Below, one piece after another: positions 1 through 8,908 of a DNA stretch of 52,022 nt (position 1 is its first letter; every line of letters begins with the position of its first letter). This stretch comes from an uncultured Schlesneria sp. (GTDB taxonomy: Bacteria > Planctomycetota > Planctomycetia > Planctomycetales > Planctomycetaceae). The notes beneath the pieces are model-generated. The model did no database searches and was not told the origin of the DNA. It saw only the letters and a list, made by a program, of their open reading frames with translations. The translations under genes were made by a program, and so were the position numbers. Where the stretch lies: positions 1-52,022 of the forward strand of contig CAIULL010000216.1 in NCBI GenBank assembly GCA_903899985.1, written 5' to 3'.

Positions 1-2
1 AT

Positions 3-2750
3 CCCATGCAGCACATCAGTGAGTTGTCTTTACTGACCGCCCCAGAACGGCATCAATTGCTGGTGGAGTGGAATAAGACTCAGCTCGACTATCCTGAAGA
101 CAAGTGTGTGCACGAATTGTTTGAGGAGCAGGTTGAGCGCACACCCGACGCAGTCGCGGTCGTGTTCGAAGATCAGGAACTGACGTATCGTGAGCTCGAT
201 GCTCGTGCCAATCGGCTGGCGCATTACCTGATCGGTTTAGGTGTGTTACCAGAAACGCTGGTGGGTCTTTGCGTCGAGCGTTCAGTCGAGATGATCGTGG
301 GACTTCTGGGGATTCTGAAGGCCGGTGGTGCGTATGTTCCCCTCGATCCAGCCTCTCCACCTGCGCGGCTGAACGTCGTGCTGCAGGAAATTCAAGCCCC
401 CGTTCTCTTGACTCAAGGGCATTTCGCTTCGTCCCTGCCGACAGATCAGGCACAGATCGTTCGGCTCGATGATGACTGGCCGCTCATCTGTCGATCCCCA
501 GACGAATCGATTCCGTGCATCGGGTCAGGAGATCGTCTGGCGTACGTGATGTACACCTCGGGTTCCACGGGAACCCCCAAGGGGGTCTCTATCCCTCATC
601 GTGGTATCACGCGGCTGGTGAGTAAGACGAACTACGTGACCATTGATGCCAGTGAGGTGTTTCTCCAATTGGCACCACTTTCATTTGATGCGGCGACATT
701 TGAAATCTGGGGGGCACTGCTCAACGGAGCGCGTTTAGCGATTGCTCCGCCGCATCATCTTTCTTTAGAGGAATTGGGAAACGCGATCCGTTCTCAGGGA
801 GTCACCACGCTTTGGCTCACCGCAGGGCTATTCCATGTCATGGTTGAGGAGCGACTCGAAGATCTCAAGACGCTGCGGCAATTGCTCGCGGGAGGTGATG
901 TCCTTTCGCCGACGCACGTGCGGAAATTTCTGGAGGGCGCTCCCACGACGGTGCTTGTCAACGGGTATGGACCGACCGAGAACACGACGTTCACCTGTTG
1001 CCACCGCATGACATCCCCAGAGGACGTCGGCAGAACCGTTTTGATCGGTCGACCGATTACAAATACAGAGGTCTATATTCTCGATGCTCATCTTCAGCCG
1101 GTTCCGGTGGGAATCATCGGTGAACTGTATGCGGGGGGCTCAGGTCTTGCTCGCGGATATTATCAGCAACCCGAACTGACAGCAGAGAAATTCATCCCCC
1201 ATCCGTTTCAGAACGACTCCCAGGCGAGACTCTACAAAACCGGAGATCTCTGTCGGTATCTCACAGACGGTACGATTGAATTTGTGGGCCGGGAAGACCA
1301 TCAGATCAAGTTACGCGGATTCCGTATTGAACTGGGAGAAATCGAATCGCAGCTTGCCCTTCATCCGGACGTGAGACAGTCGGTGGTTCTGCTGCGCGAG
1401 GACAATCCTGGCGATAAACGTTTGGTCGCTTATCTTGTGCCTGCGGACGCCGAACGGCACCCATCAGCGTCTCTCCTGCGGGAATATCTCCACGACAAAT
1501 TGCCGGAGTACATGATCCCGTCCGCATGGATCGTGCTCGACCAGTTGCCGTTGACCACCAATGGCAAAGTGGATCGAAAAGCGTTGCCGGCTTATGACGG
1601 CAGTAATCTGGACCTCGACAAATCGTATGTCGCTCCACGGGACGCGGTCGAGGAACAACTCGCATCACTCTGGCGTGGGCTTCTGGGAGTCGATCATGTT
1701 GGCATCCACGACAATCTCTTCTTGATTGGAGCACATTCACTTCTCGTCGCAAGGTTTGTGAATCAGGCTCGTTCCCTGTCTCACGTGGATTTAACTCTCC
1801 GTGATGTTTTTCAAAGTCCGACTGTTGCTGGCATTGCGGATCTGGTCAGACAAAAATCGGACGTTTTAAAAAACGCCCCGAGGATGGCGACACAGTCTGT
1901 TCCTGACGACGCATCCGCCGTTCCCGCGGCTCCGAGCGATGGGATCGAATTCGCCGCCGAGTTGCTCACTCGTCGATCGGATAAAAGAGACTGCTTTTAC
2001 GTTCACACGCTTCGCGAAGGTTCGGGGCAACCGCCGGTTATTTGCGTTGGCGACGCACGGTTTGTTCCATTGATTCTCGATCGATTTCCGAAAACGGTTC
2101 CCGTAGTTCACCTGGGATTGGACGGCTGTCACGTGTGGCCACCGCTGAAACTGACTCTTGAAGAACAAGTTGCTGCCTATATCGCGGAGTTGAACAAGGA
2201 AACGACCTCACGGAAGGCTTTGATCATAGGCTATTCGTACGGCGGACTACTGGCCCACAGGCTGGGGTCGGCGATGCTGGAACATGGATGGGAACGGATC
2301 GAAGTCAATCTTGTCGAGCCGTCGATTCCCGGTCGTCAGCTGACAGCCAGGCGTCAGTTGCAAAAACGACTGAAGAACTCACGCCGCTGGATTGGTAAAA
2401 GGTTGGGTTTAATCATAAGCAGACTCAAGTCAAAGGCCCACGTGGTGGATGACAAGCCCGATCAGATACCAGACGGGTTAGCTCGATGGAAACTAATGGA
2501 GCCACAATATATTGAGAACAGCCGATTTGCGCGGCTTGTCCCGTTGGGTCTACCATTTGGATTGATCGGTAGACGGTCCTATTTAGTCAAAAATGCTGAT
2601 CGTTGGAAAGCGATTGAATCGGGATCGGTGGAATTGTCACTTTTGCCAGGCGATGCAGGGCATCTCGAGGTCTTCCGGGATGAGTGCGGCAAAGAATGTG
2701 TCAAAGTTTTTGAGCGATCCTACAGTCGCCTGATGCGGGGCTCATTGTAA
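3..2750 (+). CDS. Nonribosomal peptide synthetase, C-terminal part (A-PCP-TE), 5' truncated by window edge
   Basis: This is the end of an NRPS assembly line: it activates one amino acid, loads it on a carrier domain and releases the product. Residues are numbered from the ATG at 6, which is probably internal, because the first 25 residues look like a condensation-to-adenylation linker and no stop precedes them. The adenylation domain spans about 30-525, with the TSGSTGTPKG loop (184-193), NGYGPTE (319-325), YKTGDL, the GREDHQIKLRGFR hinge and NGKVDRKAL with Lys521. By alignment to GrsA, the ten specificity positions are D228 A229 F232 W270 L294 G296 G320 T328 F329 K521, which closely matches the valine code. 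The carrier domain has Ser578 in GAHSL, where GGHSL is usual. The thioesterase has GYSYGG (Ser744) and a late His886. It is therefore the termination module. Upstream modules lie outside the window. Confidence 0.93.
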   Translation, partial: PMQHISELSLLTAPERHQLLVEWNKTQLDYPEDKCVHELFEEQVERTPDAVAVVFEDQELTYRELDARANRLAHYLIGLGVLPETLVGLCVERSVEMIVGLLGILKAGGAYVPLDPASPPARLNVVLQEIQAPVLLTQGHFASSLPTDQAQIVRLDDDWPLICRSPDESIPCIGSGDRLAYVMYTSGSTGTPKGVSIPHRGITRLVSKTNYVTIDASEVFLQLAPLSFDAATFEIWGALLNGARLAIAPPHHLSLEELGNAIRSQGVTTLWLTAGLFHVMVEERLEDLKTLRQLLAGGDVLSPTHVRKFLEGAPTTVLVNGYGPTENTTFTCCHRMTSPEDVGRTVLIGRPITNTEVYILDAHLQPVPVGIIGELYAGGSGLARGYYQQPELTAEKFIPHPFQNDSQARLYKTGDLCRYLTDGTIEFVGREDHQIKLRGFRIELGEIESQLALHPDVRQSVVLLREDNPGDKRLVAYLVPADAERHPSASLLREYLHDKLPEYMIPSAWIVLDQLPLTTNGKVDRKALPAYDGSNLDLDKSYVAPRDAVEEQLASLWRGLLGVDHVGIHDNLFLIGAHSLLVARFVNQARSLSHVDLTLRDVFQSPTVAGIADLVRQKSDVLKNAPRMATQSVPDDASAVPAAPSDGIEFAAELLTRRSDKRDCFYVHTLREGSGQPPVICVGDARFVPLILDRFPKTVPVVHLGLDGCHVWPPLKLTLEEQVAAYIAELNKETTSRKALIIGYSYGGLLAHRLGSAMLEHGWERIEVNLVEPSIPGRQLTARRQLQKRLKNSRRWIGKRLGLIISRLKSKAHVVDDKPDQIPDGLARWKLMEPQYIENSRFARLVPLGLPFGLIGRRSYLVKNADRWKAIESGSVELSLLPGDAGHLEVFRDECGKECVKVFERSYSRLMRGSL

Positions 2751-2879
2751 CATTCGTGCAATCGTTACGAATGAAGTTCGTGTGCCTTTCGTTCGTCAAC
2801 ACAGAATCACACAAGGTTCAGTGACATACGATAAGCCGTAACTTCGCATCTGCTTAAGCCGCGCCACCATCACACGTTA

Positions 2880-3860
2880 CTATTTCGGTTGCTGGAAGCG
2901 CGTCGCACGATGGGTCAGCGATTCGAACATCGCTCCTCCGAGGTTTGCCAGGCTGAATTCGGGTAGAGGCATTCCACGTCCTCCGTTCAGCAGCGAGGCA
3001 GACATCCCTTTGAGGAAGCGAAACGGAGCAAGAATTCGTTTTCCCAAGGGAATCTGAGCTTCTTCTCCCGTTGCCTGAAACAGCAGCAACGTCACGTCGT
3101 CGTCGGTCAGATTGCCCGGCCAAAGTGATGTGACTTTGGTGACGATTTTTTCCAGCAACGTTTCCGGGTGGTCACCATCCAGTTTGGAAACGATATCGAG
3201 AAACGCTTGTGAACCAAGCAGTTCGCCCTGCGAATCACGTGACTCAATGAAGGCATCGGTGTGGAATAACACGATATCACCCACGTCGAGCATTAATTCG
3301 AGTTCGCCATAATCCCCATCTTCGAAGATACCCAACGGTAGGTCGCTGGGGCCGCGCAGATGGCCCTCTTCGTCCTGCAGGGTTTCCAGCAATCTCCAGC
3401 GGCGATCGCTCGCCGTATAAATCAAAGGGTGAGGGTGACCGGCATTACTGAATGTTAAACGCCTCGTTGGTGCGAGAAACGTTGCCACCACGGCTGTTGC
3501 GAACCCTCCGGAACTTGCCAGACTTGCGAATTCGTTGTTCATTGAGGAAACGAATTTCACCTGTTGAATGTGGTTCACGTAACGGCGCATCAGCAGTCGC
3601 AAATCATTCGCGATCTTCGATACGGCCGAACCGTGTCCACTGACATCCGCCAGCATTAACCGAGTAATCCGTCCCGTCGCACAATTGGAAACGTAGTAAA
3701 CATCGCCGCCACTCTCTGCCTGCTGGTAAGGCCGGCTATAGACCCAGGCGCCCAGGCCCGGCAAAGTGACATTACGAAAGGTCGCTCTATTACCGCCCCA
3801 AATCTCCATGCAGGTCATGGAATAAGTCGGGTCTGTCGCTTCAGGGAGTATTTCGGCCAT
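2880..3860 (-). CDS. PP2C-family serine/threonine phosphatase, SpoIIE/RsbU type
   Basis: This is a probable protein phosphatase of the SpoIIE/RsbU class, which usually dephosphorylates anti-anti-sigma factors in partner-switching stress regulation. The sequence has MEIWGGN near the start, YYVSNCATGRITRLMLADVS with the metal-binding Asp, SGHG, GGFATAVVATF and the late DVGDIVLFHTDAF segment. No sensor domain or membrane segment is visible, so input must come from a partner. Three starts are possible. The ATG at 3860 has a GGAAAC-like site upstream. The ATG at 3905 would translate part of a palindromic repeat as MNGWPFGPEDGN. The ATG at 3809 begins right at the conserved MEIWGGN. It converges on the NRPS gene with a 129-bp gap. 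No sigma or anti-sigma gene is adjacent. Confidence 0.85.
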   Translation of the reverse strand: MAEILPEATDPTYSMTCMEIWGGNRATFRNVTLPGLGAWVYSRPYQQAESGGDVYYVSNCATGRITRLMLADVSGHGSAVSKIANDLRLLMRRYVNHIQQVKFVSSMNNEFASLASSGGFATAVVATFLAPTRRLTFSNAGHPHPLIYTASDRRWRLLETLQDEEGHLRGPSDLPLGIFEDGDYGELELMLDVGDIVLFHTDAFIESRDSQGELLGSQAFLDIVSKLDGDHPETLLEKIVTKVTSLWPGNLTDDDVTLLLFQATGEEAQIPLGKRILAPFRFLKGMSASLLNGGRGMPLPEFSLANLGGAMFESLTHRATRFQQPK

Positions 3861-3883
3861 AGCGATTTCGTTTCCGTCTTCCG

Positions 3884-4230
3884 GCCCGAAGGGCCATCCA
3901 TTCAAATAGCCAGGGCCAACGGCCCTGGTGTAGGTTCTATACGAGAAATTAAGGCCTGAAGGGCAGACCGTTCGCTTTTCTTATGGCATTATTCGGACAA
4001 ATTGAGAATTGACGGCACTTCAGGCCTAAGATCGTCTCGTTGTCGAAAAACCAGTGTCGATGGCTCTGGATCATGGAACGAATGTCCCCATCGAGCCGTA
4101 AGAACGTCAAAGGTGTCCTTCAAGAACCGGACTCTCGATTTCTACGCAAGCCGCCATTCAGCAATACAATAATTCTCCTGGGGCAAAGGCCCGTTAACCA
4201 CCCCCGCAGGGGGGTGGGGTTTCGTTCTCG
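3884..4230. repeat. Intergenic cluster of short palindromic (REP-like) sequences
   Basis: This gap between two minus-strand genes holds no convincing ORF but several inverted repeats. There is a GGCCC-GAA-GGGCC hairpin near 3884-3896. CAGGGCC (3911-3917) pairs with GGCCCTG (3921-3927). AGGCCTGAAG (3952-3961) pairs with CTTCAGGCCT (4018-4027). CCACCCCC (4198-4205) pairs with GGGGGTGG (4210-4217). None is followed by a T-run on the relevant strand, so they look like REP-type repeats rather than terminators. The block from about 4160 to 4232 resembles a second copy near 44.33 kb. Confidence 0.7.
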
Positions 4231-4269
4231 ATGTTCGGTTGAATATTTCGCGATGTTGGTCCATAGGGA

Positions 4270-5217
4270 TCACGTCTTGTCCGTCAATTCTTTATAGACG
4301 TGTTCGATATTTTCTGCTCGTTCGCGAACAGAGACTCCTGCCCATTCTTTATACCACGGCAGATCGATCGTTTTCTTGATTTCTTCAAGATTCTTTCCTG
4401 CGGTAATCCCTTCCTGCACCGCCTGACGAAGTTCTACAAAATACCGCCTTTGGGTCTCGACAAGTTTTGCATCGCTTCGCTCGCCGTGACCTGGGCAAAC
4501 CATCTTGATGGGCATTTTTGACATTTCCGTCAGAACCGAGATCCAGCTCGACGTATTGCTTTCGCCCGTATAGTTGAAGGCTCCATTCACGCAACTGTCC
4601 CCCGTAAACAGAATCCCATGTTTTGGGAGCCAGGCGACGGCATCTCCGGGCGTGTGGCCGTGGCCGATGTGGATCAGTTCGACTCGTTGTTTGGAGTCTT
4701 CGATGATCATCTTCTTGGGAAAGTAGACCGAAGGAATGCCGTATTTTAACTTGCCGTACTCGCCGGGCTTCTCCTGTTTCTGTTTATCGAATGAGGCGAC
4801 ACCTTTATTCACAAACTGGTCGCGGCTCGATTCAGCAGCGATGGCACTTGCCCCATCAGCGATGAAAACCGGATTGCCATCGGCATGGTCACCGTGCCAG
4901 TGAGTATCAAAGACGTACTTAATCGGCTTATCAGTCGTTTTGCGAATTTCCTTAATCAATTCTTCGGCTTGATTCGGAAAGCTGGCTTCAATCACGAGCA
5001 CGAAATCATCGAAAACGATCCAGCCCTGATTACAGCCGATGAATTGCGGTTCCCATTGTGCCTTCCGGAAATAAACGCCCGGTGCAAGTTCTGTTACGGT
5101 TGTTTCCGTTGGGACCAGCAAGCCCAATGCAAATCCTGAAACTCCCAGCAAAATCCCAGCGGTCAGCAGTCCAACACAAAACGAGCGTAGTCGATGCAGA
5201 TTCATTATGTTTTCCAT
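4270..5217 (-). CDS. Exported metallo-beta-lactamase-fold hydrolase
   Basis: This is a metal-dependent hydrolase of the MBL superfamily; the substrate is unknown. The zinc ligands are recognisable: T-H106-W-H108-G-D110-H111, then HIGHGHTPGDAV, FTGDSCVNG with the bridging Asp, and CPGHGE. An N-terminal hydrophobic stretch (about residues 12-35) suggests a signal peptide or anchor, so it probably acts in the cell envelope. It resembles the broad group annotated as subclass-B-like or quinoprotein-relay-type MBL enzymes; resistance is not implied. A second ATG twelve bases in (5205) is an equally possible start, since neither has a strong ribosome site. It starts 24 bp after the argJ stop, so the two are probably co-transcribed. 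Confidence 0.88.
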   Translation of the reverse strand: MENIMNLHRLRSFCVGLLTAGILLGVSGFALGLLVPTETTVTELAPGVYFRKAQWEPQFIGCNQGWIVFDDFVLVIEASFPNQAEELIKEIRKTTDKPIKYVFDTHWHGDHADGNPVFIADGASAIAAESSRDQFVNKGVASFDKQKQEKPGEYGKLKYGIPSVYFPKKMIIEDSKQRVELIHIGHGHTPGDAVAWLPKHGILFTGDSCVNGAFNYTGESNTSSWISVLTEMSKMPIKMVCPGHGERSDAKLVETQRRYFVELRQAVQEGITAGKNLEEIKKTIDLPWYKEWAGVSVRERAENIEHVYKELTDKT

Positions 5218-5241
5218 TGATTAACGGATTGCGGAAAATTC

Positions 5242-6441
5242 TCACGTCGTGTAGTCAGCATTCAATTCGACATACTCTTTTGTCAGGTCGCATGTCCAGA
5301 ATCGTACTTTTTCGTGGCCGTGAGTCAGCTTGAGATCGATCGTGACGTTTCGGTTGTCGCGAAGACTTGTAGACACTTGAGTCGCATCGAAGTCAACTGG
5401 TGTTCCTGACTCATAAAGCAAAAAGCCGTTCACAACGAGCGACATATCCGTTTCGAGTAATGGTACGCCTGCATAACCGGCTGCCGATACGATTCTGCCC
5501 CAGTTTGGGTCGGCACCACAGATTGCGGTTTTCACCAATGGACTGTCGGCGATTGCCTTGGCAATTTTGAATGCCTCGTCTCGTGTCCGTGCGCCGGTGA
5601 CGTTCAATTCGACGAAGTGATGAGCCCCTTCCGCGTCGCGGATGATGTCTGTCGCCAGCTTGATCGCGACTTCATCGAGTTTGTGTTGGAACGCCAGCCG
5701 CTCTTCGGCGGAGGTCAGGGTGACTCCCGACGCCCCGTTTGCCAGCAGGATCACCGAATCACTGGTGCTCTCGTGCCCGTCCACGCTGATGCAATTGAAT
5801 GAATCCTGAATGCTGTGTCGCAGCATGCTTGCTGCATCGTCCTGGCTCAGTTTGGCATCGGTCATGATCACGCACAGCATGGTTGCCATGTTTGGAGCGA
5901 TCATCGCTGCTCCTTTACAGGCACCGCTGATACGAATCACCTTGCCATGAAGTGCGAGCGTTGCCGTTGCTTGTTTCTGAAACGTGTCGGTCGTCATCAT
6001 CGCCTGAGCGGCGTGCCGAAACGATTCCGGCGAATGAGACAGATGCTTTGCGGCGTCGGGAATTCCCGCTTCCAGGACATCCATGGGCAAGAAACGTCCG
6101 ATGACTCCGGTGGAAGCGACGAGTACGTCTTCGGGGACAGCCCCGATTTGATCGGCCACGATTGTTGTCATTTTTTTTGCATCAGCGATACCACGTTCGC
6201 CCGTGGCCGCGTTCGAGTTGCCTGAGTTAATCACGACCGCACGGGCCGTTGATCTCGGAAGTCGTTCGCGAGTCACCTTCACGGGAGCTCCGCAGACCAG
6301 GTTGGTTGTAAAGACGCCAGCGGCGGCACAGGGGCGGTCGGAAACAAACAGCGCCAGATCGAGTTTGGGTGCGTTATTCTTAATGCCGCACCGCACGCCA
6401 GCCGTGGAAAAACCAGAGGGAAGAGGGATCAAATCGGTCAT
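5242..6441 (-). CDS. argJ: Bifunctional glutamate N-acetyltransferase / ornithine acetyltransferase ArgJ
   Basis: ArgJ transfers the acetyl group of N-acetylornithine to glutamate and can also acetylate glutamate with acetyl-CoA, giving the cyclic route of arginine biosynthesis in the cytoplasm. The protein has the family landmarks: SGFSTAGVRCGIK at the start, NSGNSNAATG (72-81), ASTGVIG, the self-cleavage site APNMATMLC (182-190; cleavage before Thr187), DGHESTSD and GADPNWGRI. The start at 6441 is preceded by AAGGAA and gives 399 residues, the normal length. The reading frame stays open 62 codons further upstream, but that extension has no family similarity. No other arginine gene is nearby; the MBL-fold gene follows it. 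Confidence 0.95.
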   Translation of the reverse strand: MTDLIPLPSGFSTAGVRCGIKNNAPKLDLALFVSDRPCAAAGVFTTNLVCGAPVKVTRERLPRSTARAVVINSGNSNAATGERGIADAKKMTTIVADQIGAVPEDVLVASTGVIGRFLPMDVLEAGIPDAAKHLSHSPESFRHAAQAMMTTDTFQKQATATLALHGKVIRISGACKGAAMIAPNMATMLCVIMTDAKLSQDDAASMLRHSIQDSFNCISVDGHESTSDSVILLANGASGVTLTSAEERLAFQHKLDEVAIKLATDIIRDAEGAHHFVELNVTGARTRDEAFKIAKAIADSPLVKTAICGADPNWGRIVSAAGYAGVPLLETDMSLVVNGFLLYESGTPVDFDATQVSTSLRDNRNVTIDLKLTHGHEKVRFWTCDLTKEYVELNADYTT

Positions 6442-6720
6442 AATCGCGTTCGTTCCTTGCGACGTTATTGATGTTGTTTTCAGAAATGCTGAGGTACGAT
6501 CCCTTGAAAATACCGTTTCAATAGGGTCCGTGGCTATCGTGCAAGACCGTTTCAGCAAGAACGTGAAAAAGATCGCCTCCGTGACACTCGACCGAATCGC
6601 TCGCGGGTTGATAGACTCCGCCCGCATCGATATTCAAAATACTTATGCGCAACTCATCATCCGCTGCGGCTGGCTCAATGACTCCATCCGTTGTGAATGT
6701 TAATTCTCAGGAAACTTTGT

Positions 6721-8082
6721 ATGCGAATTGCTTATTTAGATTGTGCTTCTGGAATCAGCGGAGACATGACGGTCGCAGCGCTGATTGATGCCGGACTTGA
6801 CGTGGATATTCTTCGTGCTGGTATTGAATCGCTCAATCTTCCCGGCGTCAAATTGCATGTGAAAGAAGTCGACCGGGGTGGATTCCGTGCGAAGCATTTT
6901 CGCGTTGAGCATCCCGAGCAACACGCTCATCGGCACTTAAGCGATATTCGCCAGATCATCAACCGGTCGGAAGGTCTGAACGATAATCAGCGAGACCTGG
7001 CTCTGCGAATTTTCCACGTTGTGGCAGAAGCTGAAGCGAAAGTTCACGGTACGACTGTCGATCAGATTCATTTCCATGAAGTGGGTGCAATTGATTCCAT
7101 CGTTGATATCGTTGCCGCAGCCATCGGATTTGATTTACTCGACGTGGAAGAATTGTACTGCAGCCGAATTCCGACGGGCCGAGGACAAGTGAAGATCGCG
7201 CATGGTGTTTGTTCGATCCCGACACCGGGGACGGCTGAGCTACTGAAGGGGGTCCCCCTGGCCAACGTTCCGATCGACGCGGAACTGACGACACCGACGG
7301 GTGCGGCCATTGTCAAGACGCTGGTCAGTGACTTCGTTGATTCGCTCCCTGAAATGACGATCGAAACGATTGGTTATGGTGCCGGAACGCGCGAACTCGA
7401 AGATCGAGCGAACGTCTTGCGGCTGATCATCGGCGAAACGACCGGTGTCGAAGGTTCTGCCGATACCGTCATGCTGCTGGAAACGAATCTCGACGACATC
7501 ACGGGAGAAGTCCTGGGCTATACCAAACGAAAGTTACTCGCTGCCGGGGCACTTGATGTCTTTACGACCGCAATTCAAATGAAGAAGGATCGCCCGGCGA
7601 TTACGCTCAGTGTGATTTCCAAGCTCGAGGACGTCGGGAAGCTCGAAACGATCCTGTTCAGTGAAACGCAGACGTTTGGAATCCGTCGTCAACGAATCCA
7701 ACGTTCGATTCGCGAACGACTGGGATATACGGTCGAAACCGATTTCGGCCCGATCAAAGGGAAAGTCGGCTGGCGAGACGAAGAGCCGGCGGTCTTCAAA
7801 CCCGAGTACGATGACTGCGTGGAAATCGCCAAAGCGCACGACCTGCCGCTGCGCGACGTCTACATGGCGGCCCAGTTCGCCTTCCATCTCGAAGAAGAAG
7901 ATGATGACGACGATGAACATGATCACGACCACGATCATGACGGCGAAGAATGTGAACATGAGCACGATCATGACCATGATTGTGCTCACGACCACGATCA
8001 TGACCATGACCACGACCATGATCACGACCACGACCACGACCATGATCACGACCACGACCATGATCACGACCATGACCACTGA
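6721..8082 (+). CDS. larC: LarC-like nickel-pincer cofactor biosynthesis protein with long His/Asp tail
   Basis: LarC inserts nickel into the pincer nucleotide cofactor of lactate racemase and related enzymes in a CTP-dependent step. The protein starts MRIAYLDCASGISGDM, the LarC/DUF111 signature, and continues with HFHEVGAIDSIVDIVAA, the TPTGAAI region, ETNLDDITGE and the C-terminal domain. The ATG at 6721 follows TCAGGAAA. The last 60 or so residues (from about 390) are an acidic run followed by His-Asp dipeptides, a plausible nickel store. Lactobacillus LarC is made by a programmed frameshift; here both halves are in one frame. It is divergent from argJ with a 279-bp gap that must hold both promoters. 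No larA, larB or larE is seen in the window. Confidence 0.92.
   Translation: MRIAYLDCASGISGDMTVAALIDAGLDVDILRAGIESLNLPGVKLHVKEVDRGGFRAKHFRVEHPEQHAHRHLSDIRQIINRSEGLNDNQRDLALRIFHVVAEAEAKVHGTTVDQIHFHEVGAIDSIVDIVAAAIGFDLLDVEELYCSRIPTGRGQVKIAHGVCSIPTPGTAELLKGVPLANVPIDAELTTPTGAAIVKTLVSDFVDSLPEMTIETIGYGAGTRELEDRANVLRLIIGETTGVEGSADTVMLLETNLDDITGEVLGYTKRKLLAAGALDVFTTAIQMKKDRPAITLSVISKLEDVGKLETILFSETQTFGIRRQRIQRSIRERLGYTVETDFGPIKGKVGWRDEEPAVFKPEYDDCVEIAKAHDLPLRDVYMAAQFAFHLEEEDDDDDEHDHDHDHDGEECEHEHDHDHDCAHDHDHDHDHDHDHDHDHDHDHDHDHDHDHDH
7900..8082 (+). repeat. Low-complexity His/Asp-coding repeat at the 3' end of larC
   Basis: This is a run of GAC/GAT and CAC/CAT codons that encodes alternating His and Asp, after an acidic Glu/Asp stretch. 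The hexamer unit varies at third positions, so it is not a perfect microsatellite. The opposite strand is open through the repeat only because of this composition; the Val/Met/Ile-rich product there is an artefact. Confidence 0.9.
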
Positions 8083-8138
8083 CGCTTTCAGAAGCGAATT
8101 CGACGGATGATGGCGGATTACGAAAGAGGATTCACGTC

Positions 8139-8621
8139 ATGTCTCAACAACAACCCAGCCCTGAAGAACTTGCGACCTGGCAACGTCGAATCGCAGCGCG
8201 AGCAAACAATCAGGCGTGGGGACTTTCTGAGAAACTCGATCGGACTTCTGCGGAAGATGACGACATGTTGCATGCCGCGCATGCTGCCATGCACTTGTGG
8301 TCCATCGTCGGTAACGAGAGCAATAAGGCGCATGCAGAACAATTGCTGGCACATGTTTACGCATTGCTCGGGGAGGCGGCGCTAGCCGCAAAGTATTTCC
8401 AAGGCCCCAGTGAGTTCTTCGCTTCAGGGCAGAGCGAGGCATGGGAGGTCGCGATTTCTCGCACGATCGCAGCCAACATCGCGGCATGTGCCGGTGACGT
8501 CAGTAGCCACCAGTCTCTTTACAAGGAAGCAGAATCACTGATTGCAGGTCTTCCGGGTCCCGAGGACAGGGAAATCCTACTGGCGACTTTGCGCGTTGTC
8601 CCTGTTCCGCAAGATCGGTAG
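8139..8621 (+). CDS. Conserved hypothetical helical protein downstream of larC
   Basis: I do not recognise this 160-residue protein. It is soluble, mostly alpha-helical and has alternating Ala/Leu/His-rich helices reminiscent of a TPR-like bundle (AAHAAMHLWS, AEQLLAHVYALLGEAALAAK). There is no signal peptide or membrane segment. The ATG follows AAAGAGGA with good spacing. It lies 56 bp after larC in the same direction and probably shares its transcript, so a role linked to larC is possible but only inferred from position. Confidence 0.75.
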   Translation: MSQQQPSPEELATWQRRIAARANNQAWGLSEKLDRTSAEDDDMLHAAHAAMHLWSIVGNESNKAHAEQLLAHVYALLGEAALAAKYFQGPSEFFASGQSEAWEVAISRTIAANIAACAGDVSSHQSLYKEAESLIAGLPGPEDREILLATLRVVPVPQDR

Positions 8622-8828
8622 CTCTACCGGTTGAATACGCGGACGCTTGGCCCATGCGAGATGCCGCCGGATCGCGTTGAACGGGTTTCATTTTTAAAAG
8701 ACCTTGCAGGCCGGCTTCGCCGTCGTCTTCAGACCTTCTCGGATCGATGTCATCCAGAGTTCGGTTGAGATCAACCAGAAAATCGCCGCCAGGTTCGGCC
8801 CCCTTGTTCGATTGTGATCTGTTGAATT

Positions 8829-8869
8829 GAATGGCATGATTTTGGTGCCATTCTGAATCTCCATTCAAT
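8829..8869. promoter_or_regulatory. Overlapping inverted repeats upstream of the serine protease
   Basis: GAATGGCA (8829-8836) pairs with TGCCATTC (8846-8853). The overlapping ATTGAATGG (8826-8834) can instead pair with CCATTCAAT (8861-8869). The two pairings exclude each other and end 40 bp before the protease start. This could be a regulatory leader or simply the 3' end structure of the upstream transcript; no T-run follows. Confidence 0.35.
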
Positions 8870-8908
8870 CGAATGAATCTCATCAACATTTGCGAAAGGG
8901 CCTCGCAC

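Noticed and set aside
2751-2773. CATTCGT/ACGAATG hairpin after the NRPS gene as a terminator
   Set aside because: The stem is short, the loop is long, and no T-run follows.
4270-5217. Antibiotic-resistance beta-lactamase
   Set aside because: Only the broad MBL fold is supported; the HxHxDH motif is shared by many unrelated hydrolases.
7534-8079. Long minus-strand frame rich in Val, Met and Ile opposite the larC tail
   Set aside because: It is the reverse reading of the His/Asp codon run; it has no start site and no family similarity, while larC is clear on the plus strand.
7913-8079. Possible CRISPR-like array in the periodic larC tail
   Set aside because: The period is 6 bp and in frame with His-Asp codons; there are no spacers.
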